Positions 57,015 through 64,000 of a stretch of 64,000 nucleotides of DNA are shown piece after piece; position 1 is the first letter of the stretch; the number at the start of each line of letters is the position of its first letter. Made by a program: the position numbers and the translations under genes. Source of the stretch: Streptomyces sp. CB01201 (lineage in GTDB: Bacteria > Actinomycetota > Actinomycetes > Streptomycetales > Streptomycetaceae). The notes under the pieces were generated by a model. That model searched no databases, had not been told where the DNA came from, and was given only the letters and a program-made list of their open reading frames with translations. The DNA lies in the NCBI RefSeq assembly GCF_002803085.1, contig NZ_NNBJ01000016.1:1-64000 (forward strand), in the 5' to 3' direction.

Positions 57015-59498
57015 TTGAGAACCGATGCGGTCGCCCGCACGGACGGGGACACGGCGAGTGGGACGGATCCGGCGCTGCCGAGGCGTACGGCGATCGCGAT
57101 CACCGTCGGGGTGCTGTTCGGCTTCTTCGTGATCGACGGCTCCTACGTGTGGTTCGAGTATCCGCCGCTGTGGGAGCTGGCCGCCGTCGTGCTCGGCTTC
57201 GCGGCCATGCTGGGGTTGCAGCTCGCCCATTCGTTCCCGGATCTCGCCCCCTGGCCCGCTCGATACCGCTACCTGACCTGGGTGCTCCAGGGCCTGCTCG
57301 CCTATCTGCCGATCCTCCGGTACGGGATCGCCTGGGGCGGGATGTCGGCGTTCCTCACGGCCTCCGCGGTGCTGGTGTTCCCGGGGGCGCTCGGCTGGGG
57401 CCTCTTCTGTCTCGGCTACCTCGGAGAGGCCCTCGTCTTCTACCACTTCCGAACGGGCTGGGACTCCGTCGCCTACTCACTGGTCGAATCCGCCCTGATC
57501 CCACTGACGGTCATCGGACTCTCCCGGATGTCCGACATGATCGTGAAGCTGCACCGCTCGCGCGAGGAGCTCTCGCGCCTGGCCGTGGCTGGTGAACGGC
57601 TGCGCTTCGCCCGCGACCTGCACGACGTCCTCGGATTCAGCCTGTCCGCCATCTCGCTCAAGTGCGAGCTGGCCTACCGGCTGCTCGCGGACTCGCCCGA
57701 CCGGGCGCGGGCCGAGGTCGGCGAGGTGCTCCGTACCTCGCGCGGGGCGCTCGCCGACGTACGCGCGGTCAGCCGTGGCTACCGGGAGATGTCACTGTCG
57801 GGTGAGGCGCACGCGGCGGTGTCGATGCTGGGTGCGGCCGGTATCCGGACCACGCTGGACATCGACGGGAGGGAGTTGCCGCACGAGGTGGACGCGGCAC
57901 TCGCCACCGTGCTGCGCGAGGGCCTGACGAACCTGTTGCGGCACAGCAAGGCGGAACGGTGCGAGATCAGGGCCGAGCACCGGTCGGGGACCGCCGTGGT
58001 GACCCTGATCAACGACGGCGTGGGACGCGGCCGGTCGGCCAGGACCGCGACGGACGGCACCCTGGCCGCGCTCGCGGACCGCATCGCCGCACTCGGCGGC
58101 GCGCTGGCCTACGGCCCGGACGGCTCGGGCCGGTTCTGCCTGCGGGCCACCGTGCCGGTCGCCGGCCACCTCACCCGACACGGCACCGGTCCCGTCGCCG
58201 GTGACGTCACCGGCCACCCTGAGGCCCACCCCGCGGCCCGCTCCGACGTCCACCCCGACGGCCGGGCCGACGTCCACCCCGACGGCCGGGCCGGTGCCGG
58301 CCCGGCGGGGGCCGCCGCGATCGGCGACGACGAGCAGCCGGCGGTGCAGCCGCACGGCCTGGGCCACCGGGACCTGGTGCCGCGGGCCGCCGCCGCGTTC
58401 AACTGCGCGGTCCTGGTGGGCTACTTCCTGGCGTACTCGGTGCTGTCGATCTCCTTCGGGACCTCTCCCGGGCGCGTGGTGTCCGTCGAACTCCCGCTCC
58501 TTGGAATGCTGTTGGTCCAACTCGCGGTGTCCTTCCCCCAAACCCTCGGCCGGGCGGAGCGGCTTCCGTACGCGATGCGCCAAGGCGCTCTGGCCGCGGC
58601 CCTGGTCCTGTTCCAGATCGTCCCGACCTTCCTCGTGGGGCCGACCTACATCGGGATGCCGGGCTTCCTCGCGGGCACGGCGCTGCTGATGCTGCCGGGC
58701 CGGGTCGCGTGGCCGGTGTTCGCCGCGGTCGTGGTGGGCGCCGACGTCCAGCTGTATCTGATCGACCCGCTCCTCCAGGACCTCATCTACTTCGGCGCCT
58801 ACACCCCGATTTGCGGTGCGGTCGTGTTCGGCCTCGCCCGGCTGTCCCGGTCCGCCTCCGAACTGCACCGTTCCCGTGCGGAGATCGCCCGGCTCGCGGT
58901 GACGACGGAGCGGCTCCGGTTCGCCCGTGATCTGCATGACCTGCTCGGTTTCAGTCTGTCCGCGATCACGCTGAAGTGTGAGCTGGTGCGCCGGCTCGCG
59001 TCGGTCCGGCCGGTGGTGGCGCGGGCGGAGTTGACCGAGGTGTTGGGCATCGTGCGGCAGGCGCTGGCCGATGTGCGGACGGTGGCGGAGGGGCGGCAGC
59101 GGATGAGCCTGACCGAGGAGGCGGCGAGCGCCACCGCGATGTTGGCGGGGGTGGGGATACGGGCGACCGTGGACACCGACTGCGGCGAGCTCCCGGGCGA
59201 TGTCGACACGGTGCTGGCCACGATGCTGCGCGAGGGCCTGACGAACATGCTGCGGCACAGCAGGGCCGAGCACTGCGAGATCACCGCCGAGCGGACGGCG
59301 GCGGGGGTGCGGCTGACCCTGGTCAATGACGGTGCCGACGGGACCGGCGCCCCCGGGCTCGCCGCGCGTCCCGGCGGCGGCAGCGGGATCGGCAATCTGA
59401 CGACGCGCGTCGAGGCGGTCAACGGGCGGCTCACCGCGCGGCCGCGCCCCGGCGGCCGCTTCGAGCTGCGGGCCGAGGTCGCCCTGCTCATGGCCTGA
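57015..59498 (+). CDS. Double histidine kinase (two complete sensor-kinase modules)
   Basis: This 827-aa membrane protein consists of two DesK/NarL-type kinases in tandem. Each half has about five to six helices, a HisKA_3 domain (ERLRFARDLHDVLGFSLSAI, His203; ERLRFARDLHDLLGFSLSAI, His641), and a HATPase_c domain (LREGLTNLLRHS; LREGLTNMLRHS). A His/Pro/Asp/Gly-rich linker (about 380-450) joins them. The first ATPase lid is degenerate (DGTLAALADRI) compared with the second (GSGIGNLTTRV). The start is uncertain: TTG 57015 has GGGGGAG upstream; ATG 56877 would add 46 residues, including a GGGCAC repeat. The partner regulator lies convergent, 10 bp away. Confidence 0.88.
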   Translation: MRTDAVARTDGDTASGTDPALPRRTAIAITVGVLFGFFVIDGSYVWFEYPPLWELAAVVLGFAAMLGLQLAHSFPDLAPWPARYRYLTWVLQGLLAYLPILRYGIAWGGMSAFLTASAVLVFPGALGWGLFCLGYLGEALVFYHFRTGWDSVAYSLVESALIPLTVIGLSRMSDMIVKLHRSREELSRLAVAGERLRFARDLHDVLGFSLSAISLKCELAYRLLADSPDRARAEVGEVLRTSRGALADVRAVSRGYREMSLSGEAHAAVSMLGAAGIRTTLDIDGRELPHEVDAALATVLREGLTNLLRHSKAERCEIRAEHRSGTAVVTLINDGVGRGRSARTATDGTLAALADRIAALGGALAYGPDGSGRFCLRATVPVAGHLTRHGTGPVAGDVTGHPEAHPAARSDVHPDGRADVHPDGRAGAGPAGAAAIGDDEQPAVQPHGLGHRDLVPRAAAAFNCAVLVGYFLAYSVLSISFGTSPGRVVSVELPLLGMLLVQLAVSFPQTLGRAERLPYAMRQGALAAALVLFQIVPTFLVGPTYIGMPGFLAGTALLMLPGRVAWPVFAAVVVGADVQLYLIDPLLQDLIYFGAYTPICGAVVFGLARLSRSASELHRSRAEIARLAVTTERLRFARDLHDLLGFSLSAITLKCELVRRLASVRPVVARAELTEVLGIVRQALADVRTVAEGRQRMSLTEEAASATAMLAGVGIRATVDTDCGELPGDVDTVLATMLREGLTNMLRHSRAEHCEITAERTAAGVRLTLVNDGADGTGAPGLAARPGGGSGIGNLTTRVEAVNGRLTARPRPGGRFELRAEVALLMA

Positions 59499-59515
59499 GG
59501 GGCGGGCCTCAGGCC
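59492..59515. terminator. Hairpin containing both convergent stop codons
   Basis: A perfect 9-bp stem (59492-59500 with 59507-59515) with a GGCGGG loop includes the kinase stop (59496-59498) in one arm and the response-regulator stop (59509-59511) in the other. Confidence 0.65.
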
Positions 59516-60123
59516 GAGTGCAGCCAGCCCGCGTCACGGGCGATCCGGATGGCGTCGACCCGGTTGCGCGCGTTGAGCTTGCTGACGGCCGAGGTCAGGT
59601 AGTTGCGTACGGTGCCGGAGGAGAGGTGCAGGCGGGACGCGATGTGGCCGGCCTCCATGCCCTCGGAGGCCAGGTGGAGCACTTCGCGCTCGCGATCCGT
59701 GAGCGGCGAGGGGCCCGAGTCGAGTGTGGCGAGCGCGAGTTGTGGGTCGATGACGCGCTCACCGGCCGCGACCTTGCGGATCGCGGCGCACAGGCTGTCC
59801 GGATCGGCGTCCTTCGGCAGGAAGCCGGAGACATGGGCGGCCAGTGCCCGCCGGAGGTTTCCCGGCCGGCCCAGGCTGGTCAGGATGAGCGTGCGGCACT
59901 CCGGTGCCGAGGTGTGCAGCTCGGCGGCGGCGGTGATCCCGTCGGTGCCGGGCAGGTCGATGTCGAGAACGGCGACGTCCGGCCGTATCGCCATGGCGGT
60001 CGGCACGATGTCCGAACCGGACGACAGCTCGGCGACCACTTCCAGGTCGGGCTCCAGTTCGATGAGCGACACCAATGCCTTGCGCAGCATGTGCATGTCT
60101 TCGGCGATCAGAACGCGCACCAT
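59509..60123 (-). CDS. NarL/LuxR-family response regulator
   Basis: This is a 204-aa two-component regulator. The receiver domain (about 1-120) has the acidic pair in IAEDMHMLRKAL, the phosphorylation site in VLDIDLPG, TSLG, and the lysine in FLPKDAD. The C-terminal LuxR helix-turn-helix (about 140-200) has LTDREREVLHLASEG and GTVRNYLTSAVSKLNARNRVDAI. GGGGGG 4-10 nt before ATG 60123 decides the start. It is the obvious partner of the double kinase despite opposite orientation. Confidence 0.93.
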   Translation of the reverse strand: MVRVLIAEDMHMLRKALVSLIELEPDLEVVAELSSGSDIVPTAMAIRPDVAVLDIDLPGTDGITAAAELHTSAPECRTLILTSLGRPGNLRRALAAHVSGFLPKDADPDSLCAAIRKVAAGERVIDPQLALATLDSGPSPLTDREREVLHLASEGMEAGHIASRLHLSSGTVRNYLTSAVSKLNARNRVDAIRIARDAGWLHSA

Positions 60124-60147
60124 GGTGCCCCCCGTTGTGCTGGTCAT

Positions 60148-60254
60148 GGGTCGGTCTCCAAGGATTATGCAATAGGCGCCCGGCGCGACCGCGCGCTCCT
60201 GTCGGGCTCCCGGACGGGGTGCCGGACGAGGTGCCGGACACGGATCGTGCCGCT
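60148..60254 (-). promoter_or_regulatory. Upstream region of response regulator
   Basis: An AT-rich stretch (about 60160-60175) reads CATAAT on the minus strand and may be the -10 of the regulator gene. No coding sequence was found here. Confidence 0.4.
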
Positions 60255-60345
60255 GCCTGACGCCTGACGCCTGACGCCTGACGCCTGACGCCTGACGCCT
60301 GACGCCTGACGCCTGACGCCTGACGCCTGACGCCTGACGCCTGAC
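60255..60345. repeat. GCCTGAC heptanucleotide array, thirteen copies
   Basis: Ninety-one bases of exact 7-bp repeats form the right edge of the accessory block. Because 7 is not a multiple of 3, all frames are used and the array is not coding. It is directly adjacent to the rpsT terminator. Confidence 0.95.
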
Positions 60346-60397
60346 GCCCCGGCCCAGTACCGCACGGAGCGCCCGTACGCGCCGCGCGCCGACAGCA

Positions 60398-60442
60398 CGA
60401 AGGCCCTGTTCCGTCCTGGGGAAGGACGGAACAGGGCCTTCG
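60398..60442. terminator. Terminator of rpsT
   Basis: A perfect 19-bp stem (60398-60416 with 60424-60442) and 7-nt loop lie about 130 bp beyond the rpsT stop on the minus strand. The interval 60443-60570 contains nothing recognisable. Confidence 0.8.
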
Positions 60443-60570
60443 CATTACGCGATGACTAGCGCCGCGCCCGCGTGGCGAACGCGTCCGCGCGCGGCACTGG
60501 GGTGCCGTCGGGGAGCGGTAGAGGGGCCGCTGGGTCCCGTCGGGCGGGTCGATCAGATGAAGCGGGGTGT

Positions 60571-60837
60571 TCAGCCCTGGAGGCCGGCCACCTTGTGCGC
60601 CAGCGCCGACTTCTTGTTGGCGGCGGCGTTCTTGTGGATGACACCCTTCGAGACAGCCTTGTCGAGCTGACGCGAAGCGGCGCGGGACGCCGCCGTGGCC
60701 TTCTCGACGTCGCCGGCGGCGACAGCCTCGTTGGCCTTGCGGATGAAGGTGCGCAGGGAGGACTTGACGGACTTGTTGCGCAGGCGCGCCTTCTCGTTCG
60801 TCTTGTTCCGCTTGATCTGGGACTTGATGTTCGCCAC
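60571..60837 (-). CDS. rpsT: 30S ribosomal protein S20
   Basis: S20 is a primary 16S rRNA-binding protein of the small subunit. From GTG 60837 it is 88 aa, starting ANIKSQIKRNKTNEKARLRNK after the initiator, and ends KKSALAHKVAGLQG, all typical. AAAGG lies 7 nt upstream. It is divergent from lepA. Confidence 0.96.
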   Translation of the reverse strand: MANIKSQIKRNKTNEKARLRNKSVKSSLRTFIRKANEAVAAGDVEKATAASRAASRQLDKAVSKGVIHKNAAANKKSALAHKVAGLQG

Positions 60838-61063
60838 GAAAGAGCCTTTGCAGGTTCGATGATTCGATCTTAGGTCGGCCCCGCCGCCACAAGGGTGACG
60901 AGACACAGCTGTCCACGTTACCAGCCGCCCCCCGACCAGCCCAAACCGGGCGCAGGCCCGCAGGCGTGGGACGATAGGGGCTGCTACTTACGTATCGAAC
61001 CGTCGTCGACCCGAGACGAGGCGCCGCGATCAGACCCGCGGGCCTCAAGAATCAGGACCCTGC

Positions 61064-62929
61064 GTGCCCGCGACTCCTCCCAACGTGCCCGAGCCGAGCC
61101 GTACCGACCCGGCGCTGATCCGCAACTTCTGCATCATCGCCCACATCGACCACGGCAAGTCGACTCTTGCCGACCGGATGCTCCAGCTGACCGGTGTGGT
61201 CGACCAGCGGCAGATGCGCGCCCAGTACCTCGACCGCATGGACATCGAGCGCGAGCGCGGCATCACGATCAAGTCCCAGGCGGTCCGTCTGCCGTGGGCC
61301 CCCAGCGACGGCCCCGGCCAGGGCCGGGCCCACATCCTGAACATGATCGACACCCCGGGCCACGTGGACTTCACGTACGAGGTGTCGCGCTCGCTCGCCG
61401 CCTGCGAGGGCACCGTCCTGCTCGTCGACGCCGCCCAGGGCATCGAGGCGCAGACGCTGGCCAACCTGTATCTGGCCATGGAGAACGACCTCACCATCGT
61501 TCCCGTCCTCAACAAGATCGACCTGCCGGCCGCGCAGCCCGAGAAGTTCTCCGAGGAGCTCGCGAACCTCATCGGCTGCCAGCCCGAGGACGTGCTCAAG
61601 GTCTCGGCGAAGACCGGCGTCGGCGTGGACGCGCTCCTGGACCGCGTGGTCCGTGACGTGCCCGCCCCGGTCGGCATCGCCGACGCACCCGCCCGCGCGA
61701 TGATCTTCGACTCGGTGTACGACTCCTACCGCGGTGTCGTCACCTACGTCCGTGTCGTCGACGGCCAGCTCAACAAGCGCGAGCGCATCCGCATGATGTC
61801 GACCGGCGCCACCCACGAGCTCCTTGAGATCGGCGTCTCGTCCCCCGAGATGACCCCGGCCGACGGCATCGGCGTGGGCGAGGTCGGCTACATCATCACC
61901 GGCGTGAAGGACGTCCGTCAGTCCAAGGTCGGTGACACCATCACCAGCCTGCACAACGGCGCCACCGAAGCCCTCGGCGGCTACAAGGACCCGAAGCCGA
62001 TGGTCTTCTCCGGTCTGTATCCGCTGGACGGCTCGGACTACCCGGACCTGCGCGAGGCCCTCGACAAGCTCCAGCTCAACGACGCCGCCCTGGTGTACGA
62101 GCCGGAGACCTCCGCGGCCCTCGGCTTCGGCTTCCGTGTCGGCTTCCTCGGCCTGCTCCACCTCGACGTGATCCGCGAGCGCCTGGAGCGCGAGTTCAAC
62201 CTCGACCTCATCGCGACCGCGCCCAACGTGGTCTACCGGGTCGTCCTGGAGGACGGCAAGGAGGTCACGGTCACCAACCCGAGCGAGTTCCCCGAGGGCA
62301 AGATCTCGGACGTGTACGAGCCGGTCGTACGGGCCACGATCCTCGCCCCGTCCGAGTTCATCGGCTCGATCATGGAGCTGTGCCAGACCCGGCGCGGCAC
62401 CCTGCTCGGCATGGACTACCTCTCCGAGGACCGGGTCGAGATCCGCTACACGCTGCCGCTCGCGGAGATCGTCTTCGACTTCTTCGACCAGCTGAAGTCC
62501 AAGACCCGCGGCTACGCCTCGCTCGACTACGAGCCCACCGGCGAGCAGGCCGCCAGCCTGGTCAAGGTCGACATCCTGCTGCACGGCGACAAGGTCGACG
62601 CCTTCTCGGCGGTCTGCCACAAGGACGCGGCCTACGCCTACGGCGTGCGCCTGGTCGCCAAGCTGCGCGAGCTCATCCCGCGCCAGGCCTTCGAGGTGCC
62701 GGTCCAGGCCGCGATCGGCTCCCGGGTCATCGCCCGCGAGACCATCCGCGCCATCCGCAAGGACGTCCTCGCCAAGTGCTACGGCGGTGACATCTCCCGT
62801 AAGCGCAAGCTCCTTGAGAAGCAGAAGGAGGGCAAGAAGCGGATGAAGATGGTGGGCTCCGTCGAGGTCCCCCAGGAGGCCTTCATCGCGGTGCTCTCCA
62901 GCGACGAGTCGGGCGGCAAGAAGAAGTAG
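61064..62929 (+). CDS. lepA: Elongation factor 4 (LepA)
   Basis: LepA is a ribosomal GTPase that back-translocates or aids initiation and 30S maturation. The 621-aa protein has the G motifs AHIDHGKST, DTPGH and NKID, domain II, LepA-specific domain IV (about 430-510) and the C-terminal domain with KCYGGDISRKRKLLEKQKEGKKRMK. It begins with GTG 61064; the RBS is weak. rpsT and lepA are neighbours in many actinobacteria. Confidence 0.97.
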   Translation: MPATPPNVPEPSRTDPALIRNFCIIAHIDHGKSTLADRMLQLTGVVDQRQMRAQYLDRMDIERERGITIKSQAVRLPWAPSDGPGQGRAHILNMIDTPGHVDFTYEVSRSLAACEGTVLLVDAAQGIEAQTLANLYLAMENDLTIVPVLNKIDLPAAQPEKFSEELANLIGCQPEDVLKVSAKTGVGVDALLDRVVRDVPAPVGIADAPARAMIFDSVYDSYRGVVTYVRVVDGQLNKRERIRMMSTGATHELLEIGVSSPEMTPADGIGVGEVGYIITGVKDVRQSKVGDTITSLHNGATEALGGYKDPKPMVFSGLYPLDGSDYPDLREALDKLQLNDAALVYEPETSAALGFGFRVGFLGLLHLDVIRERLEREFNLDLIATAPNVVYRVVLEDGKEVTVTNPSEFPEGKISDVYEPVVRATILAPSEFIGSIMELCQTRRGTLLGMDYLSEDRVEIRYTLPLAEIVFDFFDQLKSKTRGYASLDYEPTGEQAASLVKVDILLHGDKVDAFSAVCHKDAAYAYGVRLVAKLRELIPRQAFEVPVQAAIGSRVIARETIRAIRKDVLAKCYGGDISRKRKLLEKQKEGKKRMKMVGSVEVPQEAFIAVLSSDESGGKKK

Positions 62930-62966
62930 TACGCCCGCGATCACCGGCTCTTCGCACCACCGGCAC

Positions 62967-63000
62967 AACGGACCCCCGCGCCTTCGCACGGGGGTCCGTT
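62967..63000 (+). terminator. Terminator after lepA
   Basis: A perfect 12-bp stem (62967-62978 with 62989-63000) and 10-nt loop, 37 bp after the lepA stop. Confidence 0.75.
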
Positions 63001-63165
63001 CGTTATGAAACCACTCTCCGTTGCCCCTTACGCGCCGGGCGGTGGCGCCTTACTCTGATCACGGCCCGATGGTTACTCGCCAGTTAAACAAGGGTCGGAC
63101 AGCCAGAGCACTCGAACAACAAAACCAGTCGCGCAGCCTTGCCGCAGGCCAGCCCGGAGGACGTC

Positions 63166-64000
63166 GTGAGCGACACACAGACCTTGATCGAGAACCGGCC
63201 GCCGTCCGTGGCGACCCTCTTCGTCCAGCGCGTGGACGCCACGCCGGACGCGGAGGCCTACCGCTACCCGGTGCCGGGCAGCGGCCAGAGCCCCGACGAG
63301 TGGAAGTCGCTGAGCTGGGCCCAGGCCGCCGAGCGGGTCTACGCGATCGCGGCGGGCCTCGCCGACCTCGGGGTGCGGGCCGAGGAGCGGGTCGCGCTCG
63401 CCTCCTCCACCCGCGTCGAGTGGATCCTGGCCGACCTCGGGGTGATGTGCGCCGGGGCCGCCACGACCACGATCTACCCCTCCACCAACGCCGAGGAGTC
63501 GGCGTTCATCCTGGCCGACTCCGAGAGCCGGGTCCTGATCGCCGAGGACGCGGCCCAGCTGGCCAAGGCCCGCGAGCGCCGCGCCGAGCTGCCGGAGCTG
63601 AAGCACGTCGTCGTCATCGACGCGGCCGGTGCCGAGGCGGCCGAGGGCGACCCGGAGGGCTGGGTGCTCAGCCTCGCGGAGCTTGAGGCGCGCGGCGCGG
63701 CCCACCTGGAGAAGAACCCCGAGGCGGTCAAGGAGCGGATCGCGGCCATCACCGCAGACCAGCTCGCCACCCTCATCTACACCTCCGGCACCACCGGCCG
63801 CCCCAAGGGCGTGCGGCTGCCGCACGACAACTGGTCGTACATGGCCCGGGCCACCGTGGCGACCGGTCTCATCACCGCCGACGACGTCCAGTACCTGTGG
63901 CTGCCGCTCGCGCACGTCTTCGGCAAGGTGCTGACCTCCGGCCAGATCGAGGTCGGGCACGTCACGGCGGTCGACGGCCGGATCGACAAGATCATCGAGA
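63166..64000 (+). CDS. AMP-dependent synthetase / long-chain acyl-CoA ligase, 3' truncated
   Basis: This adenylate-forming enzyme activates a fatty acid or related carboxylate with ATP and CoA. The window holds 278 codons of an expected roughly 600. The adenylation motif YTSGTTGRPKG lies near residues 205-215, preceded by WILADLGVMCAGAATTTIYPS and followed by YLWLPLAHVFGK, a pattern of long-chain FadD15-like ligases. GGAGG 5 nt before GTG 63166 fixes the start. It runs off the window. Confidence 0.9.
   Translation, partial: MSDTQTLIENRPPSVATLFVQRVDATPDAEAYRYPVPGSGQSPDEWKSLSWAQAAERVYAIAAGLADLGVRAEERVALASSTRVEWILADLGVMCAGAATTTIYPSTNAEESAFILADSESRVLIAEDAAQLAKARERRAELPELKHVVVIDAAGAEAAEGDPEGWVLSLAELEARGAAHLEKNPEAVKERIAAITADQLATLIYTSGTTGRPKGVRLPHDNWSYMARATVATGLITADDVQYLWLPLAHVFGKVLTSGQIEVGHVTAVDGRIDKIIE

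Noticed and set aside
60255..60345. CRISPR-like array
   Set aside because: Units are contiguous 7-mers with no spacers. No cas genes are present in the window.
60165..60398. Peptide with RRQASGV repeats on the minus strand across the heptamer array
   Set aside because: The 7-bp array is open in every frame. No RBS or codon bias supports translation.

Overview
This is a very GC-rich actinobacterial chromosome segment, almost certainly Streptomyces or a close relative. The evidence is strong third-position G/C bias, GTG, TTG and even CTG starts, TANNNT -10 boxes close to start codons, alanine/arginine-rich RNase E extensions, and a Streptomyces-like gene order (rne, rplU-rpmA-obg, proB-proA, nadD-LCP-rsfS, leuS, comEA-comEC, holA, rpsT, lepA). 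The window is mostly core chromosome with one accessory block.

Layout. 1-3663: 3' part of rne. 3.9-10.3 kb: galU, rplU-rpmA-obg, a family 2 glycosyltransferase (GT2) and galE. 10.4-16.6 kb, minus strand: a GT2-type enzyme, a GT4 enzyme and a GT2/TagF-like fusion. 16.9-20.9 kb: a YfhO / polyprenyl-phosphate glycosyltransferase / GtrA operon. 21-23.2 kb: a Tat-exported PIG-L deacetylase. Together these look like synthesis, trimming and decoration of a teichoic-acid-like wall glycopolymer. A LytR-CpsA-Psr (LCP) protein at 31-32.8 kb may belong to the attachment step. 23.5-34.1 kb: proB, proA, two paralogous single-pass membrane proteins, an M48 protease, two tiny membrane proteins, nadD, LCP, rsfS and a histidine phosphatase with an inferred CTG start. 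34.2-39.4 kb: two identical tRNA-Ala(GGC) genes flanking small zinc-binding proteins and a GT87-like membrane enzyme, then a NuoF/ferredoxin fusion with a cytochrome-b-like partner. 39.6-51.8 kb: leuS behind a 12-codon Leu-rich attenuator, DegV, comEA-comEC, a PPOX-fold protein, a YceI protein and holA.

51.8-60.4 kb: an accessory block between holA and rpsT, with repeat arrays in its gaps. It encodes a 30-aa cationic membrane peptide, an ABC-2 exporter, a SARP regulator, a stand-alone protein resembling the N-terminal half of SagB-type peptide dehydrogenases (with a rare TTA codon), a double histidine kinase carrying two complete kinase modules in one chain, and a LuxR-type response regulator. 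I consider this the best candidate for an undescribed system. Afterwards the core resumes with rpsT, lepA and the start of an acyl-CoA synthetase cut by the window end.

Regulation visible in sequence: about eleven starts sit 6-8 nt after a TANNNT hexamer, implying many leaderless transcripts. Strong hairpin terminators lie between most convergent units. leuS appears controlled by ribosome-mediated attenuation. Coordinates and motifs were read by eye. No database search was run, so family names rest on motif recognition.
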